A stretch of DNA of 64,000 nt from Megascapheus bottae (taxonomy: Eukaryota > Chordata > Mammalia > Rodentia > Geomyidae): assembly GCA_024803745.1 (NCBI GenBank), contig JANJXV010000013.1, forward strand, positions 8,494,001 to 8,558,000, in the 5' to 3' direction. Made by a program: the position numbers and the translations under genes. Each line of letters opens with the position of its first letter. The first letter of the stretch is position 1. This document shows positions 1 through 11,748 of the stretch, piece after piece. The notes under the pieces were generated by a model. That model had not been told where the DNA came from, searched no databases, and saw nothing but the letters and a program-made list of their open reading frames with translations.

Positions 1-125
1 TCTCTCTCTGACTCACTCTCCCCCTTTTCTCTCTCCCTCCCTCCCCCTCTCCCTCCACTCCTATTCCCTCCTTCCCCCTCCTTTCTACTCCCTCTTCCCC
101 TCCTCCTTCCTAGTCCCCTCCCCTC
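1..125. repeat. CT-rich polypyrimidine tract
   Basis: The + strand is almost pure C/T, a mixture of TCTC and CCCTCC units, up to about position 125. It is low-complexity DNA cut by the window edge. No gene signal is seen in it. Confidence 0.9.
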
Positions 126-428
126 TCTCATGGTCCTAGACCCTTATGTGATATGAGTATTCATTTCAGGTCTGATACCAAATAACAACCACAGAGGTAG
201 CCCTCAGGTTTGGCCCAAGTTCAGAAAAAGAAATAGAGGAAGAGTGGGCAAGTGTAGTCATCATATTCCATGTGCATATGTGAAAATAGATCTAGGTAAC
301 TTGAAGGGATGCATCAGGTTGAGAGAGATGTGAAGAATGACAGAATGGTTGCCATAAATCGAGATGTTAAATGCATATATTGACATGTTAAACCCCTTTG
401 TACAGCTAAAATAAGTAACAACTTTAAT
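126..428. other. Unique sequence, nothing recognised
   Basis: AT-rich sequence without a repeat family or gene that I can name. Confidence 0.5.
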
Positions 429-636
429 GATATATATATATATATATATATATATGCAGTCCTGGGCCTTGAACTCAGGGCCTGAGCACTGTCCTTGGGA
501 TTTTTCAAGGCTAGAGCTATACCACTGGAGCCACAGTACCATTTCTGGATTTTTTCTATGTATGTGGTACCGAGGAATTGAACCTGGGTCTTTGTGCATG
601 CTAGGCAAGCACTTTTACCACTAGGCCAGAGTCCCA

Positions 637-685
<49 letters not shown>
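429..685 (-). mobile_element. IDL-Geo-like dimeric SINE inside a (TA)n tract
   Basis: A (TA)n run at 429-455, a SINE body at 456-639 on the minus strand, and a second (TA)n run at 640-685. Read on the minus strand, the left monomer has an ID-like box A (GGCCTAGTGG) and a box B-like segment near the stem TACCACATACATAGAAAA. The right monomer carries its own GTGGTAGAGCT block. The usual A-rich tail is missing; the 3' end runs straight into alternating TA. This suggests either insertion into an existing TA array or conversion of the tail into TA repeats. Confidence 0.85.
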
Positions 686-687
<2 letters not shown>

Positions 688-2043
688 AAGGGAGATGCCT
701 GATATACATATCCTGCCCAAAGATTGAAGCCATGGGAAGCAGGGTGGAGTCTCAGACTTCCTCCCCCAAATCCTGTTTTTGTCCTCCTTTGTCATTTCCC
801 TTGCATAGGAGAGGAAAACCAGAGGAACTGCCATGAGCCACCTGTCATTTCTCTAAATTTAGGCCTGATAATTGATTCTGAGGAAGAGAAAGAAAGAAAA
901 CTCTCAGCTGTAGTCCTCTTCCACAAATGTTTCTGTGCCTTGGCCAACATGGAACAGAAAAATAACCATCAGAGATCTGTATCTCCAAGAGAAGTCATTT
1001 AATATTCAATAAAGAGATGGCTTTATTGATATTTCTTTCACAGCTGCCTATTTACTAGATCTATAACCAATATAATAGTATGAGCAAACATTAAATATAA
1101 ATTCTTCATGAAGAAGAACATGCTACAGGATATCAATGTAAACAATGTCTCACAACTGGAGTCCTCAGCCCAAAGACTGTCCTTCTGGATAAATCCTCTG
1201 CCTCTTAAGATTCAGTTTATTCACACGTAAAGTGGGTTATTTTGGGCATTGATAGTTTGTGGGCCCACACTTATATTTGTAATTTAATATCTTGTCTATT
1301 TCTCCCAGAATTAAATAAAATGCATTCTGTGAGTAAGGAAGGAGCCAGAAAGTACATAGAAAAAAGGAGAAATAATTCTGCTACAAACACAGATGAAATA
1401 GTTACTGTAATTGAGCCATAAATAACTTTGTAATTCATCTGGATCATTAATTAGTCACTGGTTGGAATTTGCTTTTTGTTTGTTCCAGTTCTCATCTTTA
1501 ATCTCCAGGATAAGGATGGTATCACAAAACCAGTCTTGGACCCAAACACAGGCCAGAAGGAGGAAGAAAGATGCTTCTTACAGCCAATTGACACCCAATC
1601 CTGTTCCATGTGTTTATTGAGCTCACACCTTTTAAATACCCAAAGTGAAAGCCTAAAAGTATCTCATAGCTCTGGGACCACTGAGTTTCTTCTCATGCCT
1701 GCCTGAAATGGGAGCTTCTTGTACTTATCCATACCTCCCATGTACTTCTCCTTTCTGCCTTGGTATTACTTATGTCTGCTTCTTCCCTGCCTAGCTCACT
1801 AGACACTAGCTTGCAGGCAGTGCTCTCTGACTCATCTGGGCAGATGGTTTCAAAAATCAATCCTGCTTGAATGAGGATAGAATACAAGACCGCCAACTGA
1901 AGTGCATATGTGGTTTTGGTAATCCGGGCATCATTTTACAGACGTTTAGAGTTCCTTACATGCCCCATTCCAGGGAGCTCCCGACAGCCATCCCTGAGAT
2001 CAGCCTCAAGGTGCCCTGGTAGGACAGCTTTCTCTGTATCAAG
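686..2043. other. Unique sequence, nothing recognised
   Basis: About 1.36 kb without a recognisable repeat. Open frames are 90 codons or shorter and lack convincing coding character. Confidence 0.5.
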
Positions 2044-2206
2044 GATAGTTGATATTTGGAGCCAGGTAGGGTAACTCTTTGTTGCATATTTAGCAGCAGC
2101 CCTGGTTTCAATTCCAGTAGCACCCCCTCTCCCGGTCATAAATTCCACTATAGCTCCAGATGTTGTCAAATATTCCCCAGGAGACATATGACCCCTCAGC
2201 TGAGGG
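2044..2206 (-). mobile_element. MER20-like hAT-Charlie DNA transposon fossil
   Basis: Landmarks of the MER20 family are visible in reverse orientation: a TTTAGCAGCA block, the AGTAGCACCCCCTC block, a CTCCAGATGTTGTCAAATAT block and CCCCTCAGCTGAGG near the terminal inverted repeat. MER20 is a short non-autonomous element of early placental mammals. This copy is diverged and its outer ends are unclear. Confidence 0.75.
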
Positions 2207-2324
2207 CCTCTGTCATAGGAATGCAAGTATGGGAAAACTATAATGTCACTAATATTAGATTGAACCAATGTCCCCTGCTGTGTTTAAGAGCTAAACAGTT
2301 AGCATGTGTATATTTGCTTTCCAC

Positions 2325-2430
2325 TTTCTAGCTGTGTGACTGAAGAACAGAGATTTAGCTTCTCTGTGCTTCTGTTTCTTTTCATGTGAAATATAGATAA
2401 TAACACATGCCTTTTGGAGTTGTGTTACAG
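2325..2430 (+). mobile_element. MIR SINE fragment
   Basis: CTAGCTGTGTGACTGA followed by a cytosine/thymine-rich core and a region like 'tctgtaaaatgggataataac' matches the MIR core in sense orientation. This is an ancient tRNA-derived SINE with no function implied. Confidence 0.6.
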
Positions 2431-3289
2431 TGTCATTGGCTTCTTCTTCTAGACGGCAAGAACCTGCCCTTTCATCTCTGTTTCTAGTCTCACAAGTAGT
2501 TTGCCATCTAGCGTGCTTCAATGCTATTAAAGGAATATGAAGCATTTGATTTTTCTGAGCACAAATCTGGTTGTTTTTTTTTTCTTCATCCAAGTATTGA
2601 ATCCATACCTTTGACCTCTGGCAGCACTCTTAGTGCTTAGATCCTAACTCTGAGGAACCATGGGGAGATATAAGGAAATTAATGAAAATAAAGCTCTGTC
2701 ATCAAGTTTGGCATAAAACATGTTCCCACATAAACATCTAAATGTGAGAACAAAAGCTGGAGTGCAAACAGAGGTTCCTTTGCATTGTATTCATAGAAAG
2801 AGAATTCTATAAATCATCACTTTAACCCAGGGAGAGAGCTCAAACCCAGACACGACATTATCATCCAAGGCATTGTTCATATTCCACCTGCTCTGTGCTG
2901 AGAAGTAACATATATGCCACAGGCCAAACGGGAACTTATGAAGCCACCTTCATTAGCTACACACTATCCCACCTGCAGAAGCAGTGTGCATTCTTCAGAG
3001 ACACGAGGATGATGTGATAGACATCTGGTCCATTCCACCTCTGAGCTCTCTGGCTTCTCTTGGGCTGAATCTATAGTCTCTACACAAGAGTTGATCTTTC
3101 TAGAACCTCCCTAGAACCCCCCAAATCATCATATTTCCAACTCTCCATGTTACCCTACTGCTGTCTTAAGCTTCCCCTGATTTCTTTCCATCTACTCTCT
3201 CCCTCAAATCTCTGACACTGTAATACCCATGCATAGGAAGATTTCCCTAGCAAGGTTTCTCCATTCTCAGAGTGGAATAATTTTGCATA
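2431..3289. other. Unique sequence, nothing recognised
   Basis: No repeat or gene recognised in about 0.86 kb. Confidence 0.5.
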
Positions 3290-3372
3290 AGCTATTCCTT
3301 CTCTTCAGAATGCCCACATTTTCTGCATGCAGCTGGCCTGTTACTTATTCTTAGATGTTGAAAAGACAAAGG
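3290..3372 (+). mobile_element. Possible L2 LINE 3' fragment
   Basis: TTCCTTCTCTTCAGAATGCC and the following GCATG..CTGGCC..TTACT..CTTAGAT pattern resembles the 3' part of L2. It is short and diverged. The same stretch also mimics an exon between a CAG and a GTAAGT, which I discount because of the L2 match. Confidence 0.4.
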
Positions 3373-3514
3373 TAAGTGGCCCTTTGGGGGCATTCGATGC
3401 TCACCTATGTTCTAAAGCCCATCACATTGAATGCTGAGATGTCTGCTGTGTGAGTTGCTAAGGCTCCGGGCTTTTATTTTCGTGTAGCATCCCTTCTCCC
3501 ACACTCCTCCTCCA

Positions 3515-3730
3515 TCCTCAGTACTTTTTTTTGCCAGTCCTGGGCTTGAGCTCAGGGCCTGAGCACTGTCCTTGGACTTTCTCAAGGCTAGAGCTCTACC
3601 ACTTGAGCCTCAGCACCACTTCCAGCCTTTTCTATATATGTGGTACCAAGGAATGGAACCCGGGTCTTCGTGCATGCTAGGAAGCACTTTAACCACTAGG
3701 CCAAGTTCCTGGCTGGTCCTCAGTACTTTT
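3515..3730 (-). mobile_element. IDL-Geo-like dimeric SINE with 14-bp TSD
   Basis: The SINE body at 3529-3716 is in minus orientation: poly-T first, then the right monomer complement (GCCAGTCCTGGGCTTGAGC), then the left ID-like monomer complement ending in CTAGGCCAAGTTCCTGGCTGG. It is flanked by the exact direct repeat TCCTCAGTACTTTT at 3515-3528 and 3717-3730. The TSD and oligo-A tail show L1-type target-primed reverse transcription. Confidence 0.93.
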
Positions 3731-5089
3731 AACACTTTGCCCATGAACCCCTTTCCCAGTTTCCACAAATGAGATATAGCCAACCATTTTGACACTTGTT
3801 CTTTTGCCAGGACCCTAGAAGAAGCTGAAGCCTGAGCTGCAGCACAAAACTCTCAGTCTCCCTGGCTTCCATTCTCTGCTTTTTACCTCCTTTCTTTTTC
3901 CCCAAAGATGAATCTTTATTCTCCTGCCATGAGGAACAGCTTCATCAACTCCTCAGGAAATTTGGTGACAAAATAATAGCCCATCTTTCCATGACCCCTT
4001 GTCAGAATAATCAAACCATTACCTAATTCAGTGGTGTTCTAGCAAAATTGTCTGTTCACAGCTAAGAAAATAAGGTTCATTTCTATTTCAGTATAGTATA
4101 TTCTCAGTGGCTGAGACAGGAAAGTCCATGTTTACTGAAGGTCTGGATCAATTTCCTACGAAACATTGTGTATGAGAATGGTCATTAACTGAAAAGAAGC
4201 TATGTTAGTTGTTGTAGTCCTAATATTTTCACCAACAGTTAGGGCAGACTGTATTGCCAGAGCTACCTCCATGTAAGAAGAGGTGAGACCAGTCCAAAAT
4301 TCTTAGGATCCTCAGGTTTTCTCACCTACTAAAAAGAGGCACTTGTTCATCAACTCTGACAATGGCAAAAAGAATCTAAGGCAAGAAGGAAAAAAGAATA
4401 GACCTATTAAGGCCACCCTAGGATGATAGTCTTTGTGGAAATGAACACTTCAGTTTACTGAACAGAAAAAGCATAGATTTGATTTCTGCTGAGATTCTGA
4501 AGGGGGATAAGATGATGAAGGATGAGACTACTTCATAGGAAAAGCAGCAGAGGCAAAACAGCTGACAGCAGATCAGTTTTGAGTTCAGATAATTGACAAG
4601 TGAACTAGCCAATGTGAGCTTTCGTTTCATCATTAGTAAAATGACAAGAGGGCCTCTCAGTTTGTCTGGGAAACAGGAAGTGCCACATTTCATGTCATCC
4701 ATGGGGATCTAAGTAGACAGCACAGAAGTCAGACAAATAAATTTCATTAGTTTAGACATGTGTTTCAAACTCTACGTGGCCTGTGCCGGCTCTGGAGAGC
4801 TGGGTCATATTATGCAGGAGACAGAGGAAGACTTTGAGCTCTCAAGTCTAAGGCTTACAATCAAAATTGGAGAAAGCAGCAAAGAACAGAAAAGAGGCAT
4901 CTAAAAGCTTGGGATGTCAGGAAATCCTCATTTACCATGAAGATCAAAGAGGGAGGCTTCCCCACCCCACAGAGAGCATCAGAGCTTATCCATTTGTTTT
5001 GCCAATCAAAGGCAGCTATGTTTACCTAATGTCTCTGAACTAATTGATGTTACCACTATAGTTAATTTCTCCTCCTCCTACCACCCCCC
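3731..5089. other. Mostly unique sequence
   Basis: No clear repeat. A weak MIR-like stretch may lie near 4570-4650 but is too diverged to call. Open frames of up to 94 codons have no recognised motif. Confidence 0.45.
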
Positions 5090-5186
5090 TTCCCCGTCTC
5101 TCTGTCTCTGTCTCTTTCTCTTTCTCTCTTTCTGTTTCTCTCTGTGTGTCTCTCTCTCTGTCTCTCTCTCTTCTTTCTTCTTCCCT
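5090..5186. repeat. (TCTCTG/TCTCTT)n low-complexity tract
   Basis: Pyrimidine-rich run of TCTCTG and TCTCTT units. Confidence 0.85.
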
Positions 5187-5318
5187 CTCCATCTCTGTTT
5201 TTAGAGCTCACTCTGAGAGGAACGGAAAGGATCATCAAATCACATAGTGTATCTGACCTCCACAGTAGGCTTTCTGCCCATGACTGTCATCAACCAGCCA
5301 GTCCGTTCAGCCAGTTGT

Positions 5319-5394
5319 CTGGGACTGAGATGAAAAGGGAATACAGTAAGATGACTCTGGGATTAAGATGAATAGGGAACATAGTAAGATGACT
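5319..5394. repeat. 38-bp tandem duplication, two copies
   Basis: Copy 1 at 5319-5356 and copy 2 at 5357-5394 begin CTGGGA and end AGTAAGATGACT. They are the same length and differ at about five positions, so the duplication is not very recent. No function is seen. Confidence 0.9.
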
Positions 5395-5699
5395 CCTTGA
5401 ATTAAACTATCTCAATACAACACATATTCAGGGACTACCATAAATACAATAAAGCTACTCCACTTCTTGATATGGCACACTGATTCAATTTAGAAGATGT
5501 TATCCCTTCTACCATTTATCAATCAAATGTTGGAAAGCATATACAAATATCTGATTGTGAGCCAACTGTAGCCTCCAATGTTGTGAAATGGAGTGCTATG
5601 GAAATGAATCCTTAGTGACAATTAACAGCCTGGCTTTTCTTAGCACACCCCAACTCAGCTGATAAGTTCCAGGTTTTCCCTCATGAAGACTAGTACAGA

Positions 5700-5935
5700 G
5701 CTTATAGGAATGGTCAGAACCATATAGACTTGGTTTGAGTCCTGACTCTATCACATCCTGAATTTGCCATTGACGGGGTAAATTTTCATATGTGTGGAAC
5801 TTCCATTTTCACATCTATAAAGAAGCAATTGTAATAGTAACTCACTCTGCCATTGTGAGCACAAGTGAAATAACATCTACAGTGGATCTACTGCAGAGAC
5901 TGGCACACAGCAAATGCTTGTTAAATGGCTCTCTG
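5700..5935 (+). mobile_element. MIR SINE, long copy
   Basis: Sense MIR. It has a tRNA-like head with TTGAGTCCTGACTCTATCAC, the core region, and the 3' part CTGGCACACAGCAAATGCTTG. Most of the consensus length is present. Confidence 0.8.
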
Positions 5936-6489
5936 TGAGGTGCTCATAGCACCAGTAGGAACAGCAGTAAGATTAGCCTAAAGCCTTAAAACCATTCATC
6001 TATCACTGAGCTAAACTGCCCGACTTTGCTTGAAGACATAGCCTCACACTCTTTCCAAACAGTACAAGTCATTTTGGCTGCCTAGGGGCTCAGAAAGTCT
6101 CTGTTGTCTGGACAAATCCCATTTGTCCACCACTTAATTTCTCCATTCTCTCTGTCACCTCATGAATTTGGGCATGTGATTTCTTGTTATCCCAACTCTT
6201 CTTTTCTAATGTGTCATGAGCAAAAGCAATCCTCACTAGAAAACTGATTTTGTTGGAACACAATGTCCTTAATTGTACACTTCCTGTGGGACAGAGTACA
6301 TAAATAGATAATCTCATATATTATAGAGGACTCAAAGAATAACTTTCTAAATCATTCTGCTAGCATAATGTAGAGCACAGATTCATGGGGGGAGGGTTCC
6401 CAAAATTCACCATTTTACATTCATTTCCATTTTGAGACAAATAATCCTGCAATTAATTGCTATATTAGAATCCTAAGGGTCTCTCAAAG
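5936..6489. other. Unique sequence, nothing recognised
   Basis: No repeat or gene recognised. Confidence 0.5.
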
Positions 6490-6885
6490 ACCCATGTATT
6501 AAAGGGTTGGTTCTCAAACTCTGATGCTATGGGGATGTGGTGAAACTTTTGGAACTAGAGCCTGGTGGAAGGAAGTTATGTCATTGGATGTGTGCCTTTG
6601 AAGGGTATATGGGACCTTGTCTTCTTATTCTCCGCATATGTCTCTGCCTCTCTGCCCTTATCATCGTCTCTTTCTCTTTTTTTCTATCTCTGTCTCTATC
6701 TCTGTCTCCTAGATGCCATGAGATGAACAAACCTCTTCAATGTTCCCACCATGATATACCATCATCGTAGGTCCAGCACAGCATAGAAAAGAAGCATTAC
6801 AACTATGAACCAGAATAATGTTTTCCCCTTTAACTTGTTTATCTCAGCCACTCTGTTACAGTAACAGAACACAATAAAAAGAAAC
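6490..6885 (+). mobile_element. ERVL-MaLR solo LTR (MLT1/MST-like)
   Basis: Landmarks in sense order: GATGCTATGGGGATGTGGTG, CCTGGTGGAAGGAAGTTATG, a CT-rich middle, ATGCCATGAGATGAACAA, and a 3' part with TTATCTCAGCCACTCTGTTA followed by AACAGAACACAATA. This order is typical of mammalian apparent LTR retrotransposon LTRs. No internal viral coding region is next to it, so it is a solo LTR. The subfamily and 5' boundary are uncertain. Confidence 0.7.
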
Positions 6886-7793
6886 AACAATATTGTTGAT
6901 GATGGCAGTAACTATAAGCATAATCTTATTATGTACTTTCCTAATTGTGGCAATTTTATGAGCTTCCTACTCAAAAGGAAGGCATTTTCATAATGAACAC
7001 TCTTCATCCACAGTGAACACTAATTTTTGATGGCTGGAAGCTGATATCCATAACCTCCTCAGCCCTGGAACAGGAAATCCTTAAGAAAGTAACCTACTCA
7101 CACAGCAGTCATCAGCTCTATGAATAACACAAAAAGCTGTTCTGAGCCTTCTCTCTACCCTTCCTGCCCTGTGACTTACTCCTGCCCCTCTTACTTTTAT
7201 TGAATGAAGCATTCATGATCTTTTTGTCTTACCAGGATTAAAAAAATCTTTCTTCTGGCACTTTGCTATTTTCCCTCTCAAATATGAAATGTTGATTGAC
7301 TGCCTTTCTTCTCATTACACTCATGATTGCTCTAAAAAAATGTGGGTTTGCAATTCTCTGCATGAATGTGGTCAGGGATCCTTTTAGAACCTCAGAATAA
7401 ATATTTTACAAAGGCTTACCCTACTGATTTTCCTACTGCCACCACCATTCCTGCCAATGGTACCATGTTTTGAAAATATATTGTATTTCTCTCTTTTTAA
7501 TACAAAATTTTCATAAGCTTCCAAAACTTAGTCTTCTACAAAAGATATGTTTAATGTAAAAGCATATATGCATGTTTCTGCCTAAGATCTTTTCAAAAGA
7601 CCTCAACTTCTATGCTTACTGACAGCCAAAGGGATTCAAGTTAAATTTTTATAATATTCCACAAAGACAATTTCTCAGAGGGCCACATTATTGGAAATTC
7701 AGACATAAGTAAGACATGATCCTGATGCCCTGAAAAACACATTCTAGACAGCCACAAAGTTGTACTGATTATTTTGTGCACTATTTCTCTACA
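6886..7793. other. Unique sequence, nothing recognised
   Basis: About 0.9 kb of AT-rich sequence with no recognised repeat or gene. Confidence 0.5.
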
Positions 7794-8025
7794 GATATGT
7801 ACTGAGAATTAAACTCAGATCTTGAGTGCTGTCTTTGAGCTTTTTTTTGCTCAAGGCTAGCTAACACTCTACCACCTGAGCCACACCTCCATTTCTGGGT
7901 TTGGTGGTCAATTGGAGATAAGAGTCTCACAGACTTTTCTACCTTGACTAGAACGAGCCACGATTCTCAGATCTCAGCTTCCAAAGTAGCTAGGATTATA
8001 GACAATAAACCACTGGTTACCCAGA
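7794..8025 (-). mobile_element. B1-dID-like composite SINE
   Basis: Minus-strand copy. It has the ID-like tail complement (GCTCAAGGCTAGC, ACTCTACCACCTGAGCCACA), the linker GGTCAATTGGAGATAAGAGT, then the B1/7SL-like head complement (CTCAGATCTCAGCTTCC, TAGCTAGGATTATAG). It is moderately diverged. Confidence 0.85.
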
Positions 8026-9094
8026 GCTAAAGATTTCATTTTTGCATTTGAATCACCTCAGCTCTGTATCATTTCTCTTCTTAGTATATGTGCCATCAAA
8101 GGAGCCATGGATATGTGATCCTTCATAATACACTTCCCCAGGACACTAACCAGATAGAAATTCTTCATCACTACCCGTAAGCCCCTGGGAATTCCCATCA
8201 TGAAACTCACCACCTGCTATAAGAAATGTGCATGGCTTCCCAATGCTTAACATTGAACTTGTACTTAAGTAAGCCCTTGGCCATAGTTTGTTGAAGGATT
8301 CAGGACATCACGAAATCTTAACATTAGACCACAGCTGAGACTTACTTTTGTCTTTACTTCCAACCCTACTAATTCTACCTATGCTAACATGGCACAATCA
8401 CCTGAACATACCTACTATATGAAGCAATTCACTTCCCATAAGGAATTGCTCAGGCAGAATCAGATTGGCATTATTCTATCCTTAGAGAGGAAAGGGAATT
8501 AAAACCAAGCAAAATAAAAAGTTTTCTGGCCACATCAGAAGGTTTCCTTTTAACTCACTCTCTTTGTTAATGCCTTGTGTATACTACAAATGAAAACAAG
8601 TCAAGCCTTGACAGTTTTATTCTTAACTATTTTACTCTTATTTCCCTATTTTTTCCAAAGGAAGAAGTATAAAACAAAATAGGGTGAGAGTATATCTGAG
8701 AGAAGCCCTTTGATTTCCTGTAACTTTACCAGTTATAAGAAAAACATAAAGTTGAAGACCAGAAGAGTTTAGTTCTTTCCTTCTGCCCCCAATTGTCTGG
8801 GCTATGGATGTACTTTTGTCCTTGATTTCCCAATTTGACAAACAGTGTGGCCTAGGATAGAAGATCTCTCTATTTTCTAACCATCCCATGACTCTGCCTT
8901 TGCCTTCTTCAATGCCCTCTTCAAACTGAAATCACTGAGACATAGAAGCTGACCAAAAATCAACCTGGAGTCTAATAATAATGCCACCATTAAAAAAAAT
9001 AATGCCACCATTGTTTCCAGTGCAGACACGCTGCAAGCAGTCTCACTGATCCCTTTGATCTGAAAAAAAAAAACAACCTGTTTTACTAAAAAAT
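8026..9094. other. Unique sequence with a small 20-bp local duplication
   Basis: No repeat family recognised. The motif AATAATGCCACCATT occurs twice across an A-run near 8977-9012, which looks like a small slippage duplication. Confidence 0.5.
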
Positions 9095-9320
9095 AAAAAT
9101 AGCTACCATTTATGGAGACTTTCTTTGTTGTCAAGCACTGTGCTAAGTGCCTTTTATGCATTATTTCATTTAAAGTTCATAGCCACCCCATGAGGTAAAG
9201 TCTATTTCATTGCCATATGGGAGAAATTTTCACATGGAGAAATTAAGACTTCAAGTTAAGTTAGGAATTCACAAAGCAAGCCTTTTCTAAACCTAGAGGC
9301 AGAATCTGAATTTGTAAACT
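9095..9320 (-). mobile_element. MIR SINE fragment
   Basis: Reverse MIR: CAAGCACTGTGCTAAGTGCC, then ATTTCATTTAAAGTTCATAG, CCCCATGAGGTAAAGTCTAT and a GAGAAATTAAGACTTCAAG-like core. The order matches the MIR complement. Confidence 0.75.
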
Positions 9321-9400
9321 CCCCAGGCAATACTTTTGTTCTAACGGGCTTTCTAGGTCTAATTCTTCCCCAAATAACTTAATATCAGGTTCATTGTTCA

Positions 9401-9492
9401 TATCCCTGTTTATATCAGATTCTTTATACCCTTCTTTGGTTCAGGATTCAAAGCCATGAGATTTTGGCAGGGCTGAATCTTGTTCCTTACTT
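9401..9492 (+). repeat. Copy 1 of a dispersed local direct repeat
   Basis: About 92 bp starting TATCCCTGTTTATA and including TTTGGTTCAGGATTCAAAGC and TCTTGTTCCTTACTT. A second copy lies about 1.02 kb downstream at 10421-10515. I do not recognise a transposon family. Confidence 0.85.
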
Positions 9493-10420
9493 TGCGACTC
9501 ACTGGCCATTTAGCCTTAAAATAATATATTTTATTTACTAGTGATTTCATTTTACAGCAATCTAACATTTCTGTAGATATTACTAAATCCTACATATATC
9601 ATTTGTTCTGTATATACATGTACAAATGCAATGCTTTTACTAGGTACTTATGCACTGTGGCTATAACTTTTAGTTTGAGATATGAGAGCAAAACTATCTC
9701 CTATTGGTCTTGCCTTCTTTATATAGTCAAAGATAGAAGATCTGATCTTACACAAATCTTAGTAATAGAAACGTGGAATTTTTGCTTACTAAATTGAGAA
9801 CTTTTACCTTCTAACTTGAAAGAAGCCCTTTACAGCTTCTTTTTGGCACATCATAGAGCCTGGAACCTACTAGAAGGATTATAAATAGCAGTCATAGCAT
9901 CACTGCCCTTGGCTCTTCAGCCCTCCAAGAATGTATAGATTATTAATCAGGATGGGCAAATAGCTCACCCTTCCTCCATTTCCACCATGTTTGAACCTCT
10001 GAATTTGATTATGAATGCCAGATAATTTGGTGGACATAAAATCATAGGGCTTTGTGAGTGCTTGTCCTAATTAACAAATCGTCTTGGCGGATGAAGTATT
10101 TCTGCCTTCTTTGAATCAGAGTGGCAGTTCCACGGTAGCAATTTCTAGAATGGGAAGAGCCTGTGAGTGAGCAAAGAAAAGTGTATGAAGCACTATTGAT
10201 GTGGGGTATGTAGAATAAGGTATCTGGCACATTATATCTCAGACAGCATGGGAAGAAGATGCAGTGCTATTTTTTCTCTCGTGGCCCAAAGGGAAATAAG
10301 AGTAATGGAGAGATTTTCTAGCAACCAGCAGCCACGAAGTTCTGAGCTTCCATCTTGGCTATACCAGCTATGAGATTTGGGGCTTCTTACTTAGGAGTTG
10401 GTGTCTCCATTTCTTCTTTA
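9493..10420. other. Unique sequence between the direct repeats
   Basis: No repeat or gene recognised. Confidence 0.5.
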
Positions 10421-10515
10421 TATCCCTGTTTATAACATCAGGTTCATTATATCCTCCTTTGGTTCAGGATTCAAAGCCATGAGCTTTTGGCATGGCTAAG
10501 TCTTGTTCCTTACTT
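10421..10515 (+). repeat. Copy 2 of the local direct repeat
   Basis: Same orientation as the copy at 9401-9492. It has a small rearrangement at the 5' side (an added ACATCAGGTTCAT-like stretch) and scattered mismatches. Confidence 0.85.
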
Positions 10516-10534
10516 AAACTTTTACTTTATGCTA

Positions 10535-10795
10535 GGTATAGCTGGGTACCAGTGGCTCTCACCTGTAATCTTAGCTACTCAGGAGACTGAGATCTGAGGA
10601 TCATGGTTCAAAGAAAGACTGGGGATGAAAGTCTGTTAAAACCTTATTTCCCACTAACCACCAGAAAACTGGAATTGGTACTGTGGTTCAACGTGGTAGA
10701 GCACTAGTTTTGAGCAAAGAAGCTCAAGGCTCTGGGTTCCAGGATCTGAGTTCAAACACCATTATCAACCAAAAGAAGAAGAAAAAAAAGAAGAC
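10535..10795 (+). mobile_element. B1-dID-like composite SINE
   Basis: Sense copy. The head CAGTGGCTCTCACCTGTAAT, TAGCTACTCAGGAGACTGAG is 7SL/B1-like. The linker contains TTTCCCACTAACCACCAGAA. The tail has box A-like GTGGTAGAGCAC and box B-like GAGTTCAAACACC, followed by an A/G-rich tail. Confidence 0.9.
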
Positions 10796-11440
10796 AGCCA
10801 CACCTTATCATTCTGACTTCATGGGCATGTGAGAGGAAGAAGGGCAACTTGGTATAAATTTACCCATCATCATGCCTGAATTCTTACCTAATACATAAAT
10901 ACCAGGTATTCTTCCCCTCTTCAAATTCCACTCGGCTACATAGACTTCATCTAAAATCCTGTTTCTTCCATTTCACATTTTGTAACCTGGGAATCATGGT
11001 AACAAATATGTAGGACTCTTCTTTGACTATAAGTGGAGACAGCAATATCATGGTTGCAAATTCTTTGTGGAGATACCAGTAGCACCTGCTCTTGGGAAGT
11101 ACCACATGGGGTGCTCATTCAGCCAGTTGGTGCTTATCTTTCAAGGAAGTTGTGCTGGCCATGCCTCCTCTGCCTAGCCTATTTTAATCTCTCTCTCTTG
11201 CTGCATCCTTTCTACCTTCCAAAAGCTTGACGATTTGCAGTGCTCAGGCCCAGAATATATTCATTCTCTATTCTTCCTAATTAAATGAGCTTACTAAATC
11301 TAGTTGATGACTCATACGTTTAAATCGTGAGCTCTAATCTCTCCCCTGAATTGACATAAACTCAAATGCTTACATAGTATTGCCACTTAGAAATCCTAAG
11401 AACATCTCAAATTTAAAATATATCCTAATGTATTCTTTTT
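10796..11440. other. Unique sequence, nothing recognised
   Basis: No repeat or gene recognised. Confidence 0.5.
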
Positions 11441-11668
11441 TCTTGTGCTTTGACTGGGGCTTGAACTCATAGCTCTGTACTCCCACTTGGTCTTCTTTTT
11501 TTGCTAAAGATTGGTTCTCTACCATTTAGTCACTTCCACATCCAACTTTTTTGCTGGTTCATCAGAGATGGCATCGCTCAGAGTGTTCTGCCTAGGCTAG
11601 CTTTGAATCTGATGCTTAGATTGCAGTCTCCTAAGTAGCTAAACTACCCACACCCAACTCAAAACGGC
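11441..11668 (-). mobile_element. Diverged B1-dID-like SINE
   Basis: Minus copy. GACTGGGGCTTGAACTCATA marks the tail end and CTAAGTAGCTAAACTACCCA the B1 head complement. It is more diverged than neighbouring copies. Confidence 0.65.
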
Positions 11669-11748
11669 ACTTTTATAATTCCACCTGCCTTATCACCAAA
11701 TCACTTGTGCACCGAGTTTTCTCCCTACTCGGGTTCTCAGGCAAATAC

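Noticed and set aside
314..733. 139-codon and neighbouring frames with Tyr-Ile runs
   Set aside because: They are produced by the (TA)n arrays and the SINE body.
3304..3368. 63-nt exon-like segment between TTCTCTTCAG and GTAAGTGG with an open frame
   Set aside because: The whole stretch aligns by eye with the L2 3' region, so the signals are probably accidental.
6490..6885. Intact endogenous retrovirus
   Set aside because: Only LTR-type sequence is seen here and at 17540 and 39971; no gag, pol or env-like frame lies beside any of them.
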